Below, one piece after another: positions 1 through 8,768 of a stretch of 64,000 nucleotides of DNA. Within the stretch, counting starts at the first letter, position 1. Every line of letters begins with the position of its first letter. The DNA comes from Candidatus Brocadia sp. (GTDB lineage: Bacteria; Planctomycetota; Brocadiia; Brocadiales; Brocadiaceae), in assembly GCA_021646415.1 (NCBI GenBank), contig SOEU01000009.1, positions 90,084-154,083 on the forward strand, in the 5' to 3' direction. The notes beneath the pieces are model-generated. The model was not told where the DNA came from. It ran no database searches and saw nothing but the letters and a program-made list of their open reading frames with translations. The position numbers were made by a program, and so were the translations under genes.

Positions 1-85
1 ATAATAAACGTATCACTATCTTCGTCAATTTTAAAGAATGCAATTTACCCGTTTTTTAATTTTTAAAATAAAATAGGTGGCAAAG

Positions 86-934
86 ATGATAAAAAATATT
101 ATTATGATTTTAGTTGTGTTATGTGTTATCTCTGTTACGTCAACATTGTATTGTGCTGATGAACCTCCTCAGGAACAGCAATATACAGTCGGCTTTGGTG
201 ATGTTCTGGACATAAATGTACTTGATCATGATGAACTTAAAACTAAAGCGCCCGTTACATCAGACGGTTTGATATCATTTCCTTACATAGGTAGCATCAA
301 AGTCAAGGGTATGACTTTATCAGAGATCGAAAAGGAAATATCAAAAAGGCTTTCCAGCAGTTACATAAAGTACCCAGTTGTGTCTGCGACCTTGACGCGT
401 TTTGAGAGTGTGAAATTTTTTGTATATGGTGAGATTAAAAATCCGGGAAGATTCCCACTTGAGGGCAATATGACCGTAATTAAGGCCATTTCAACGGCGG
501 GGGGCATTACTCCTGAAGGTCTTTATGGTAAAGTAAAACTCAGACGCAAGTTGAAAGATAGACACCAATACAAAGAAATCAACATCGATCTTAAAAACTC
601 AAAAGAGAGTAATACGAACTGCGATATGCCTATCGAGGATGAGGATATAATAGTCGTTGAACGCAACAAAGAGTTCTTTGTATATGGTGAGGTTATGAAA
701 CCTGGCAAATACATACTTGGGGATAATATGACAGTCCTTAAGGCGATATCCCTTGCAGGTGGCTTTGCGAAATTCGGTTCTCCCGATAGAGTTAAAATTC
801 TTCGAACAGTTCCAGGTAAAGAGGGGTATGAAAGTATCAAAGTCGATATGAAAGGTGCCGTGAAAGGTGCAGTCGGTAAAGATATCCGTTTAGAGTCAGA
901 AGATATGGTAATAGTATTGGAAGGAATTCTTTAG
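86..934 (+). CDS. Polysaccharide export outer-membrane protein (Wza/GumB-like, SLBB domains)
   Basis: Predicted export channel component for capsule or exopolysaccharide. An N-terminal hydrophobic signal peptide (about 20 residues, ending near LYCA) is followed by a Poly_export domain (VGFGDVLDINVLDHDEL) and two SLBB-like units, each starting with the motif FFVYGE(I/V)..PG (the second near residue 200). The reading frame is open from a GTG at 77, but AGGTGG at 75-80 sits five bases before the ATG at 86, so I take 86 as the start. The next gene, a Wzz/BY-kinase-like protein, starts nine bases after the stop, so the two form an export operon. The Cys near the cleavage site is not in a good lipobox, so lipidation is uncertain. 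Confidence 0.9.
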   Translation: MIKNIIMILVVLCVISVTSTLYCADEPPQEQQYTVGFGDVLDINVLDHDELKTKAPVTSDGLISFPYIGSIKVKGMTLSEIEKEISKRLSSSYIKYPVVSATLTRFESVKFFVYGEIKNPGRFPLEGNMTVIKAISTAGGITPEGLYGKVKLRRKLKDRHQYKEINIDLKNSKESNTNCDMPIEDEDIIVVERNKEFFVYGEVMKPGKYILGDNMTVLKAISLAGGFAKFGSPDRVKILRTVPGKEGYESIKVDMKGAVKGAVGKDIRLESEDMVIVLEGIL

Positions 935-943
935 GGGGAACAC

Positions 944-2626
944 ATGGATTTAAATTTTCCTGGAAGTACCTTACGAGATTATATAAGGGTAATATTTAGA
1001 CGCAGGGCTGTTATTATAACCACTTTTGTAACTGTAATAATAAGTGCGATTATCGGCTTGGAACTTATGACGCCAATGTATGATGCCAGGGTTAAAATGC
1101 TTATCACCGCAGAAAAACAGGCTCAGGCCCCTTATTATACGCGCCTGGGTTATGGACGAGGGGGAGGTTTATCTACTACCCAGAGCGAGATTGTAACCTC
1201 AAACCCTGTAATTGAGCGTGCAGTAAAAGTTCTTAAACTCTACGAGCGTCCATCTGATTATGAAAAGAATTTTTGTTCTCCGCTTAAAGCATGGTTAATA
1301 GATCTAAGACACAAGATGAAGGAAATGCAAAAGGTGGCGAAAAATAATTTGAAAACAGTACCTCTTTTATCCGGGCAGGAGACGACTCTTTCCCTGATAG
1401 GAAATACGGAGGAAAAATTATCTGTCGAAGAAGCAGAAGATGTTCAGAAGCAGATGGATTCTTTTCGGGGGGCGGTAGGAAGTCTTAAAGGTAAAATAAC
1501 AGTTGAACCCATAGAAAACACTGATTTATTTACAATTGCCGTTAGTGATTTTAGCCCGGTTGAAGCTGCTACGATAGCCAATGTGGTGAGCCGCTCGTAT
1601 GTCATTTTTGACCTTGAACAGCAATTGGCGGAATACCAATTGAAATACGGAGAAAAACATCCAATTGTAGTGCAACTAGAAAATGGTATAAATAAGATAA
1701 CCAAAAACCTTACCGGCGAGACGCTTCCTGCTATGGAGGCAATTGGTCCTGCAAGTGTCAAGATTATTGAACAGGCACAAGCGCCTTCTAAACCTACAGG
1801 AAAAAGTAAAACCCTTATTTTGCTTCTTGCCATTGCTATGAGTCTGTTTTTAGGAGTTATACTTGCTTTTGGATTTGAATTTATCGATCAAACATTTAAG
1901 TCGCCTCAGGACGTAGAGACATTTCTTAACTTGCCGCTTTTAGGCTCTATACCAAAGAAAGGATTTAAAAACGGCGTACTGATTAAAGACTCAAAACGGA
2001 CAGCCTCTTTAATTCAACCCTACCAGAACCTCTCTGACCAGTTGTATCTCTTGATGAAAGATAAAAACTTAAAGTCCATTTTGATAACCGCCGCTTCACC
2101 AATAGACGGGTCTACTACTATAATTGCCAACATCGCTAATTTTCTATCAAACAAGGCAGGTCATAAGGTAATGGTAATTGACGCCAACTTAAGGATGCCG
2201 TCAACTCACAAGGTCTTTAATATTTCTGATAATGGAGGTCTTGCGAACGTACTCGAAGGTAAAATTTCATTGGAAAAGGCGGCTCAAGTTTTAGGTACTA
2301 ACCTAACGGTACTGCCCGCTGGTAATACATCGCTTAATCCTACACCTCTTTTAGATTCCACCAATATGTTCAATGTAATGAAGACCGCCAAAGAAAAGTA
2401 TGAGTTCATTTTCGTTGACTATGCAAACTTAAGGAGTTTTAAAGATGCCTGTGTCCTTTGTCCACATTTAGATGGAATTGTCCTGGTTGTGAACGAGGGA
2501 AAGACCCGACACCATACGATAAAGACGTTAATCGCACCTTTGAAGCACAAAAAAGCCAACCTGATCGGCGTTATTTTGAAAAATCGCACCTATGCAATCC
2601 CAAAGATGATTTACGAAAGACTGTAG
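944..2626 (+). CDS. Wzz/GumC-type chain-length protein fused to a BY-kinase-like ATPase domain with degenerate P-loop
   Basis: Inner-membrane partner of the export protein upstream. Residues 1-45 contain the first Wzz membrane segment (RRRAVIITTFVTVIISAIIG), the middle is periplasmic, and a second membrane segment lies near 290-312 after a proline-containing linker. The C-terminal domain (about 375-545) matches bacterial tyrosine kinases and MinD-like ATPases: Walker A' VMVIDANLRMP at about 409 and Walker B FIFVDY at about 488. The Walker A position reads SPIDGSTT, without the usual lysine of GKS/T, and the tail has only two tyrosines rather than a cluster. It may be a pseudo-kinase that regulates chain length without autophosphorylation. 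The RBS GGGGG precedes the ATG. Confidence 0.87.
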   Translation: MDLNFPGSTLRDYIRVIFRRRAVIITTFVTVIISAIIGLELMTPMYDARVKMLITAEKQAQAPYYTRLGYGRGGGLSTTQSEIVTSNPVIERAVKVLKLYERPSDYEKNFCSPLKAWLIDLRHKMKEMQKVAKNNLKTVPLLSGQETTLSLIGNTEEKLSVEEAEDVQKQMDSFRGAVGSLKGKITVEPIENTDLFTIAVSDFSPVEAATIANVVSRSYVIFDLEQQLAEYQLKYGEKHPIVVQLENGINKITKNLTGETLPAMEAIGPASVKIIEQAQAPSKPTGKSKTLILLLAIAMSLFLGVILAFGFEFIDQTFKSPQDVETFLNLPLLGSIPKKGFKNGVLIKDSKRTASLIQPYQNLSDQLYLLMKDKNLKSILITAASPIDGSTTIIANIANFLSNKAGHKVMVIDANLRMPSTHKVFNISDNGGLANVLEGKISLEKAAQVLGTNLTVLPAGNTSLNPTPLLDSTNMFNVMKTAKEKYEFIFVDYANLRSFKDACVLCPHLDGIVLVVNEGKTRHHTIKTLIAPLKHKKANLIGVILKNRTYAIPKMIYERL

Positions 2627-2989
2627 TTTCTTGATACCTAAAAGAATATTTGACTGCTGATTTGCGTATTAAATGCTAATTAAACGTTTAGGAATTTCAA
2701 AGTTCGTATCATAGCAGACCAGAGATCCCCTGAATCCACATTTCCTCTTCTATCCCCTTCCGGAGGGGGACAAAGGGGGGAGGGAAATCCTCCTTAATAA
2801 ACTAGGGGGTGAGGGGTTGTTTTTAACCGGCATTTGCCGTGTATCTAAAAGTCACTGCCAAAGGCAGCCTAATTCATGTCTTCTGTCTGGGGCGCAATTT
2901 GGGGAGCATACAACCTATTGCACGGAGCGTTCCTTGTATAGTGCAGGGTATGGGATGCAAGATGTACGTAGTATTGGAGGAGTTGGAAT
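2627..2989. other. Gene-poor spacer with a GC-rich repeat
   Basis: No convincing gene. At about 2752-2816 there is a run of G/C blocks (CCCCTTCCGGAGGGGG, then several GGGGGG tracts) of the kind also present at 49.3, 60.8, 61.2 and 62.7 kb, so it is a member of an interspersed palindromic repeat group. The GGAGG at 2975-2979 is the RBS of the next gene. Confidence 0.5.
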
Positions 2990-3556
2990 ATGGTCTTACA
3001 AATAATCCGTCGACAAATCACGGTTGATGAGTACCACCGAATGGGTGAAGCCGGGATTTTTCAAAATGATGAAAGGCTGGAGCTTGTTGATGGAGAAATT
3101 GTAAAAATGACACCGATTGGAAGCAGGCATGCACATTGTGTAAACAGGATGACCGAATTCCTTATTACACACCTGGGTAATAGGGCAATGGTTAGCATTC
3201 ATAATCCTGTTTGCCTTGGAAAATATTCTGAACCACAGCCGGATATCGCAATTATCAAACGGAACGAATATGCATATATGACACGACATCCCGATGTCAG
3301 TGATGTTTATTTGATTATCGAATTCGCAGATAGTTCAATTGATTTTGACCATGATGTAAAATTACCTATATATGCAAAAGCCGGAATTCATGAAGTTTGG
3401 ATCGTTGATTTGGTTTCTGAATGCGTTGAAATTTATCATGAACCTACATCTGCTGGTTACAAACAGATGAACACAAAGAAGACGTCTGATACCTTTTCAC
3501 CATCTTCATTTCCCGATATCACAGTTACTGTAAATTGGGTTTTGGGCAAAAATTAA
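2990..3556 (+). CDS. Uma2 family protein (DUF820, PD-(D/E)XK nuclease fold)
   Basis: A 188-residue protein with the features of the Uma2/DUF820 family: the start VDEYHRMGEAGIF.NDERLELVDGEIVKM, the acidic site EPQPDIAII near residue 82, LIIEFADSS near 107, and a lysine in HDVKLPIYAKAGIHEVWIVD. The fold is that of PD-(D/E)XK endonucleases and the catalytic D, E and K positions appear intact. The biological role of the family is not established; copies are often numerous and scattered in cyanobacteria and planctomycetes. GGAGG lies ten bases before the ATG. It stands alone in an accessory patch with insertion sequences, which fits horizontal movement. Confidence 0.85.
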   Translation: MVLQIIRRQITVDEYHRMGEAGIFQNDERLELVDGEIVKMTPIGSRHAHCVNRMTEFLITHLGNRAMVSIHNPVCLGKYSEPQPDIAIIKRNEYAYMTRHPDVSDVYLIIEFADSSIDFDHDVKLPIYAKAGIHEVWIVDLVSECVEIYHEPTSAGYKQMNTKKTSDTFSPSSFPDITVTVNWVLGKN

Positions 3557-3782
3557 GTTAGTGCTTATGGGGTTATGCCCCTGTCTACATATATATTGGA
3601 AGATAGCCTGGTTGGTAACTCTCGATCTTTCATCGGCCACTTTACGGAGATCACTGCAAAGCCTGTCGGGGAATCTGTAATCTTAGGGAAGGGGTTTGAT
3701 CGGTTCAAACAGGTGGTGGTTAGTGCGCAAGTATATAATTTTATTACTTGCTTCATTCCTGTTTCTGGAATCATAACTATAA

Positions 3783-4901
3783 ATGTTATTAAATCACATA
3801 AAAAGAGTGATAACAAATATACCTGGCTGGCGAACTAACCGAAAAATTGTTGTAATTGAATCTGACGATTGGGGCAGTGTTAGAATACCGTCAAAAAGTA
3901 TCTACTCTAAATTGCTAAAAGCCGGTATTCCAGTAGATAAAGATCCATATTGCAAATTTGACTCTTTAGAAACTGCCGAAGATATTTATAGTATATTTGA
4001 TATTCTTTCTAAATATAAAGATAAAAACGGAACGCATCCGGTTATTACAGTTAATACTGTAATGAGCAATCCTGATTTTAAAAAAATCAAGGATAGTAAA
4101 TTCCAAAAATATTATTATCTACCTTCACTAAACCCAAATGGTTCAAGTTCGCATGACACTATTAAATTATTTAATGAAGGAATATCAAACCACCTGTTTT
4201 TCCCTCAATTTCATGGAAGGGAACACCTGAATACTAAGCAATGGTTATTAGCACTGCAAAATGGAGATAATGAAACGCATATAGCTTTTGAATACGGTGT
4301 TTATGGTATTCCACTGAAAAATAAAGTTCTAGGACGTAGAAATGATTTTATGGCTGCATTAGATATAAACTCATATGATGACGTACCTTATTTAAGTGAT
4401 TCAATAAAAGAAGGATCTATACTTTTTGAAAAAAGGTTTAATTATAGGTCTAAGTCATTTGTAGCACCATGTTATACTTGGAGTTCAGAGTTAGAAATAA
4501 AATTACGCGAAGCCGGAATCTTTTATATTCAAGGTATACATTTTCAAAATGAACCAATCCCGGGAAAATGCGAATATAAAAGAAGGCTGCATTACATAGG
4601 GCAAAAAAATAGGCATGGCCAAATCTACCTGATACGAAATTGTTCTTTTGAACCAACAATAACACAGAATACCGGAATAGTTGACGAATGTTTAAAAAGA
4701 ATCAACCTGTTATTTAAATTGGGTAAACCAGTAATAATTGGTACACATCGTTTAAATTATACCGGTACTTTACATGTTGAAAACAGAATTAATAACTTAA
4801 TGATACTGGATAAATTGTTAAAACAAATTTTAAAATTATGGCCAGATACTGAATTCATGAATACATGTCAATTAGGTGAATTAATAAAAAATAAATCGTA
4901 A
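3783..4901 (+). CDS. Polysaccharide deacetylase-like protein
   Basis: A 372-residue protein that I recognise only as a member of a deacetylase-like (beta/alpha barrel) group. The start IVVIESDDWGSVRIPS near residue 22 resembles the metal-binding first motif (double aspartate) of NodB-type barrels, and FFPQFHGREHLN near 140 supplies histidines that could complete a metal site. IGTHRLNYTGT near 318 is a later conserved-looking segment. No signal peptide is visible, so it is probably cytoplasmic. Base composition is more AT-rich than in the flanking housekeeping genes. It is followed by a short interrupted frame and an IS1595-type element, so it is likely part of an imported surface-glycan segment. 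Substrate unknown. Confidence 0.6.
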   Translation: MLLNHIKRVITNIPGWRTNRKIVVIESDDWGSVRIPSKSIYSKLLKAGIPVDKDPYCKFDSLETAEDIYSIFDILSKYKDKNGTHPVITVNTVMSNPDFKKIKDSKFQKYYYLPSLNPNGSSSHDTIKLFNEGISNHLFFPQFHGREHLNTKQWLLALQNGDNETHIAFEYGVYGIPLKNKVLGRRNDFMAALDINSYDDVPYLSDSIKEGSILFEKRFNYRSKSFVAPCYTWSSELEIKLREAGIFYIQGIHFQNEPIPGKCEYKRRLHYIGQKNRHGQIYLIRNCSFEPTITQNTGIVDECLKRINLLFKLGKPVIIGTHRLNYTGTLHVENRINNLMILDKLLKQILKLWPDTEFMNTCQLGELIKNKS

Positions 4902-5006
4902 TTCATGCAAGCTATAAATATAGTGTTACAAATTTTAGAATGGAAAGCCAATATTTGGCGGCGTATGGGGGTTGAAGAGGTATATTATCTAATAAAAATA
5001 TTTTAT

Positions 5007-6013
5007 GATTATCCGCTTGACTACCACTGCCTCAATATCATAAAATATTGGGGTTATGGAATGGTATCCTACGACGATAATTGAGTTTGAAAAAAGTTTT
5101 GCGACTGAGCAATCTTGCCATGAATATCTTTATCGAATACGATGGCCAGAGGGATTTGTTTGCCCTCATTGTAATCACCACGAATATTGGATAACTAAAG
5201 GGCGGTATCGTTGTAAGCGTTGTCGATACTGGATTTCTGCTACAGCAGGAACTATATTTCAAGATACGCGTATACCGTTGCAGGTATGGTTTTTGGCAAT
5301 CTGGCAAGTGGTCAGCCAAAAACACGGTATCAGCGCTTTGGGTCTTCAACATGTTCTTGGATTTAACAGATATGAGACGATATGGACCATGATGCACAAG
5401 TTGCGGATTGCTATGGTCCGTCCTGGTCATGATCGTCTGGTAGGTCCTGTGCAAGTCGATGAAACCTATATAGGTGGTAAATGTCCAGGAAAACTCGGGC
5501 GTAGCGCTGATGGCAAAACGTTGGTGGTTGTAGCAGTTGAAGATAGAGGTAAACGTCCCGGGCGTATCCGCCTGCATAAGGTTAATGATGCATCGGGGCA
5601 AAGTTTGATACCCGCGATTATAGAAAGCATTCAACCTAACAGCGAAGTATTTACTGATGCTTGGGAGGGATATAGCCAACTGGCTTCTTCTGGTTATAAG
5701 CATAGGGTTCTTAGAAAAACATCGGATGTTGGTAAAAATTTGTTGCCTTTGGTTAACCTTGTGGCTTCTTTTTTGAAACGATGGTTGCAAGGAACTCATC
5801 AAGGTTCGCCACGAGCCTCTCATTTGGAGTACTATTTGAATGAATTTGTTTTTCGTTTTAACCGCAGAACCTCACGATCTCAAGGATTGTTGTTCTACCG
5901 CCTTATCCAACATGCGGTGAATGTTGACCCCGTTAAAGGCCAAGACATTCGTGGCGTTAGTTAGTAAGCCAAGACCCCATAATTTATTTGTGGTGGTAGT
6001 CAAGCGGATAACC
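5007..6013 (+). mobile_element. IS1595-family insertion sequence with terminal inverted repeats
   Basis: The transposase gene is bracketed by perfect 19-bp inverted repeats: TTATCCGCTTGACTACCAC at 5009-5027 and its reverse complement at 5993-6011. Similarity continues outwards (GA/GG, then ATTTTAT), giving about 28 bp with one mismatch if the AT-rich ends are counted (5000-5027 and 5993-6020). I could not find an exact 8-bp target duplication; AATATTTT (4997-5004) against AAAATTTT (6016-6023) is a 7/8 match. About 1.0 kb, apparently intact. Confidence 0.88.
5056..5964 (+). CDS. IS1595 (ISXO2-like) transposase
   Basis: A 302-residue transposase with the family's full layout: an N-terminal zinc ribbon (CPHC near residue 36 and CKRC near 55), then the ISXO2-type DDE domain with VDETYIGG near 135, VFTDAWEGY near 194 and LKRWLQGTHQGSPRASHLEYYLNEF near 240, ending FRFNRR. 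Length and motifs are normal and there is no frameshift, so it could be active. It lies within the inverted repeats of the element, starting about 30 bases inside the left one. Confidence 0.93.
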   Translation: MEWYPTTIIEFEKSFATEQSCHEYLYRIRWPEGFVCPHCNHHEYWITKGRYRCKRCRYWISATAGTIFQDTRIPLQVWFLAIWQVVSQKHGISALGLQHVLGFNRYETIWTMMHKLRIAMVRPGHDRLVGPVQVDETYIGGKCPGKLGRSADGKTLVVVAVEDRGKRPGRIRLHKVNDASGQSLIPAIIESIQPNSEVFTDAWEGYSQLASSGYKHRVLRKTSDVGKNLLPLVNLVASFLKRWLQGTHQGSPRASHLEYYLNEFVFRFNRRTSRSQGLLFYRLIQHAVNVDPVKGQDIRGVS

Positions 6014-6122
6014 ATAAAATTTTTTTATCATTAACTGGATTGCCAGGTAATACAAGACTTCTAAGTCAAATCATAGAAGCGCATACTTTTTAAAAATGCA
6101 GGAGCAGTACTTTGTTAAAAAA

Positions 6123-6893
6123 TTAAGCGGCGAATTTTTTCTTCAGTCGTTTCAATTTGATTTTAAAATAGTCACGAGCAAGATTTTCGTTCTTTGAGAG
6201 AGTGCTTGTTGAGGCAAATTCAAGCAGGGAATTAATAGCCTGTTTGAATTCATTAAAGGTAATGGGTTTTGTTTCAAGGATTTTATTGAGATACGCATCC
6301 CCGTTTACACGAGGACAAGTTTTGTTTGATCCAGTAGACAAGAGTCCATGCGATAAGACAAAGATTCCAGTACCGCTCAATCTTTTCAATATGTCTGACC
6401 TGATAGTGACCAAAGTAAAAGGTATCTTTTAACTTTCTGAAACACTGCTCAATACCCCAACGAAGCAGGTAGTTGGTGATAACCGTCTTTGCAGATGCAG
6501 TGAGTTGGTTGGTAATAAGGATGTGACAGGTATTGTCATCATCCTTGTTCCACTTACCAAGAACCACGACGAACTTCAAAGGGATATCACACTCTTTCAG
6601 TTGTGCCTCAAAAGAATATGTTCTATAGGAAGCTTCAGAGCCATCCGGAGTTTTGAATTTGAGGGATTTGGTTTTATGCCAGTAATGCTTTTTGATGAGG
6701 GTAACGAGCTCATCTGATTTTACACAAGACGTTGTTCTTTTTACCGGATGGTGCATTCGCCCTGTTAGATATTGTTTGTGCTTACTTTTTGTAAACAAAC
6801 AAGATGTCTTATCTAACAGGGTGAAGATATTTCTGTTGGATTTTATTTCAGAAAAGAAGAATTTCTTTCGTGACTTAAAAATATTTTTTTACA
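6123..6893 (-). pseudogene. Decayed IS4-like (DDE) transposase, N-terminally truncated and frameshifted
   Basis: On the minus strand an open frame from about 6890 encodes KSLKFKTPDGSEASYRTYSF, then TNYLLRWGIEQCFRKLKDTF and YWNLCLIAWTLVYWIKQN, the C-terminal catalytic region (with the YxxRW..E..F..LK signature) of DDE transposases of the IS4 type. The frame is lost after SSCKRG near 6313, and the remainder (VNGDAYLNKILETKPI... ending KKKFAA at 6123) continues in another frame. The first aspartates and the N-terminal DNA-binding part are missing. It is therefore a dead remnant next to a younger IS1595 copy. Confidence 0.8.
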
Positions 6894-6929
6894 AACGTTT
6901 TTAACAAAGTAATGCCAAGGTAAAGTTGA

Positions 6930-7130
6930 TTAAAGGGCATTCACTAATGAGTCCTTTAAAATGATATTTAATTTTGGATGTTTAATATTAAGAATAGGTT
7001 CTATGGCCTCTTTTATATTATGGATAGCTTCTTCAATGGTTCTCCCTTGTGTAAAACAATTAGAATGTTCAATGCATTGGGCAATATAAAATTTCTCATC
7101 CTTTTCTATTTCAACAGTAAATGTTTGCAT
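6930..7130 (-). CDS. HicB-family antitoxin-like protein, apparently orphan
   Basis: A 66-residue protein matching the partial RNase-H-like fold of HicB antitoxins: MQTFTVEIEKDEKFYIAQCIE followed by TQGRTIEEAIHNIKEAI. The usual C-terminal DNA-binding extension is absent. HicB proteins normally neutralise the HicA mRNA interferase, but no HicA-like frame (short, with the G-S-H-dsRBD pattern) is visible on either side; the downstream side is occupied by the transposase remnant. AAGGAGTTTGCC just before the ATG gives a usable RBS. It could be a solitary HicB-like regulator or the survivor of a broken toxin-antitoxin pair. Confidence 0.75.
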   Translation of the reverse strand: MQTFTVEIEKDEKFYIAQCIEHSNCFTQGRTIEEAIHNIKEAIEPILNIKHPKLNIILKDSLVNAL

Positions 7131-7563
7131 GGCAAACTCCTTTAACTAATTTTTGAGATATTTTCCAAATTACACTCTTTTTGATGCTTATGGCAATAAA
7201 TTTTACCATGGGAAACGCCGCATGAAACTGGCATCCTCTTACTTGGCCCATGGCCGAATAAACAAGATAGTAGTTGGCATGACCCAGGGTGTGGGGCTAT
7301 AAAAATCCCGTTCCCGGGTAAAGAAAGTTGCAGAACGTAGTTGATGCAGAAGTGCTATAATATCCTCATCTTTTATTCCCCTGATTATGCATGCTGATTT
7401 GCATATACATTTTCATGAAACATTATACCCGTCTTACAATGGCAAAACCGAACAATTGTAGCTTGTCCGTGCCACCCCAGTACAATGGTTGCAATGTTCC
7501 AACTTAACAAATCACAATTTGTGACCCTTTTTGAGTACTAACAATCATCACCGGGGGCTTTAT
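7131..7563. other. Intergenic spacer with no recognised gene
   Basis: No frame on either strand here resembles a protein I know. Short blocks such as TTGTCCGTGCCACCCC (about 7465) recur in similar form at about 61.5 kb (GTTTGTCCATGCCACCCC), so part of the spacer is interspersed repeat. Confidence 0.4.
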
Positions 7564-8760
7564 TTACCGAAAAGAGCCAGAAATGAGGTGCTCTATGAGT
7601 CGGTGTCCTTCCTTTATGTGGAGGCCGGATGCGTGGGCATTGACCTCGCAGTAGGGAAGTCCTATACCTTTTTCTATACCGGTACCGTAGGCCGTAAAAG
7701 GGACGGATTCCGGGGTATGCGTTCTTTTAACAATAGGCGTGTAATGGTCCGGGAGAACCAGGATACGCAGGTCAGGGAATTTACTTTTGGATTCAAGAAC
7801 AGGCCCGATTATCTTACTGTCTACCTGTTCAATGGCTTGCACTTTTTCATGCACGTTACCCTCGTGTCCCGCCTCATCAGGGGCCTCTATGTGTACCAGT
7901 ACTATATCATGAGTTTCCAATGCCTGGATGGTATAGTGCCCTTTGTTGGCATAATTTGTATCGAGATAGCCGGTAGCACCTGGTACATGTATGATGTCCC
8001 ATCCAAGATAGCAGGCAATACCCTTGATCAAATCTACGGCGGTAATGACGGCACCCGTGAGGTGAAACCGCTCTTTGAACGTAGGCATTTTGGGGCGATG
8101 TCCCTGCCCCCACAGCCAGATCATGTTTGCGGGGTTTTCTTCCAGGTCTATACGAACCTTGTTTACATCGTGATTCGGCAGAAACGTCCGGGAGCGTTCC
8201 ATGAGATCAATAAGGATTTCACTTCCATGTCCTTTGGGGAGGTGTTTTCGAATCGATTGGCCCATGATATCGTGGGGAGGAAAACATTTTGCGTCCATCT
8301 TCTGTGATCCTCTGTATATCATGATGTGACGATAGCTCTTACCGGTGTAGAATTGAATGATGTCATTGCCCAATTTTTCGTTCAGGAGTTTAATAAGAAC
8401 GGCTGCTTCGTCAGTTTTAATATGACCGGCACAAAAATCCTCCAGGATGTCTTCGCTGGCAGTAATAAAGTTGCACCGGAATGCCCAATCGTCGTTGCCA
8501 AGTTTGATGCCAATGCTGGCAGCCTCGAGGGGTGCTCGCCCTGAGTAGTATTCCCTGGGATCATATCCTAATAGGGTAAGATTCGCTACGTCACTGCCTG
8601 CGGGAAATCCGCCTGGAATGGTCCGAACAACGCCAAGCTGACCATTTTGTGCAAGAAAATCAAGGTTGGGAGTACGTGCCGTTTCAACGGGGGTTCTGCC
8701 GCTGAGTTTGTCTATGGGGTAATCTGCCATTCCGTCAGGAACAATAATGCAGTATTTCAA
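7564..8760 (-). CDS. ApgM-family enzyme: proposed homoserine kinase, or cofactor-independent phosphoglycerate mutase
   Basis: A 398-residue member of the alkaline-phosphatase superfamily of the archaeal-type cofactor-independent phosphoglycerate mutase group: N-terminal metal site YCIIVPDGMADYPI, GFPAGSDVANLTLLGYDP with the nucleophilic serine near residue 55, the long substrate region, and the C-terminal metal site VLVHIEAPDEAGHEG and ILVLPDHYTPI. It lies eight bases downstream of homoserine dehydrogenase in the same operon. A subgroup of this family found beside threonine-pathway genes has been proposed to be an alternative homoserine kinase, and the context favours that role here. Sequence alone cannot separate the two activities. 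Confidence 0.85.
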   Translation of the reverse strand: MKYCIIVPDGMADYPIDKLSGRTPVETARTPNLDFLAQNGQLGVVRTIPGGFPAGSDVANLTLLGYDPREYYSGRAPLEAASIGIKLGNDDWAFRCNFITASEDILEDFCAGHIKTDEAAVLIKLLNEKLGNDIIQFYTGKSYRHIMIYRGSQKMDAKCFPPHDIMGQSIRKHLPKGHGSEILIDLMERSRTFLPNHDVNKVRIDLEENPANMIWLWGQGHRPKMPTFKERFHLTGAVITAVDLIKGIACYLGWDIIHVPGATGYLDTNYANKGHYTIQALETHDIVLVHIEAPDEAGHEGNVHEKVQAIEQVDSKIIGPVLESKSKFPDLRILVLPDHYTPIVKRTHTPESVPFTAYGTGIEKGIGLPYCEVNAHASGLHIKEGHRLIEHLISGSFR

Positions 8761-8768
8761 GAGACCTC

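Larger units (their letters stand above)
4905..6093 (+). pseudogene. Possible small gene split by the IS1595-type element
   Basis: An ATG at 4905 opens a frame (MQAINIVLQILEWKANIWRR...) that runs up to the left end of the insertion sequence near 5003. On the other side of the element, at about 6016-6093, a frame reads KIFLSLTGLPGNTRLLSQ and ends with TAA at 6091. Both sides repeat K-I-F at the junction, as expected if a short AT-rich target had been duplicated. Exact in-frame joining does not hold with the bases present (one base off within a T run). I do not recognise the product. This is an inference from two short fragments. Confidence 0.3.

Noticed and set aside
3575..3838. Open frame of 87 codons on the plus strand upstream of the deacetylase-like gene
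   Set aside because: It overlaps the start of the deacetylase-like gene in another frame, matches nothing I know and has no RBS.
5007..6013. Exact 8-bp target duplication of the IS1595-type element
   Set aside because: The AT-rich flanks do not give an identical 8-mer; only a 7/8 match was found.
7531..8307. Long plus-strand frame of 258 codons
   Set aside because: It is the antisense shadow of the ApgM-family gene, which has complete catalytic motifs on the other strand.
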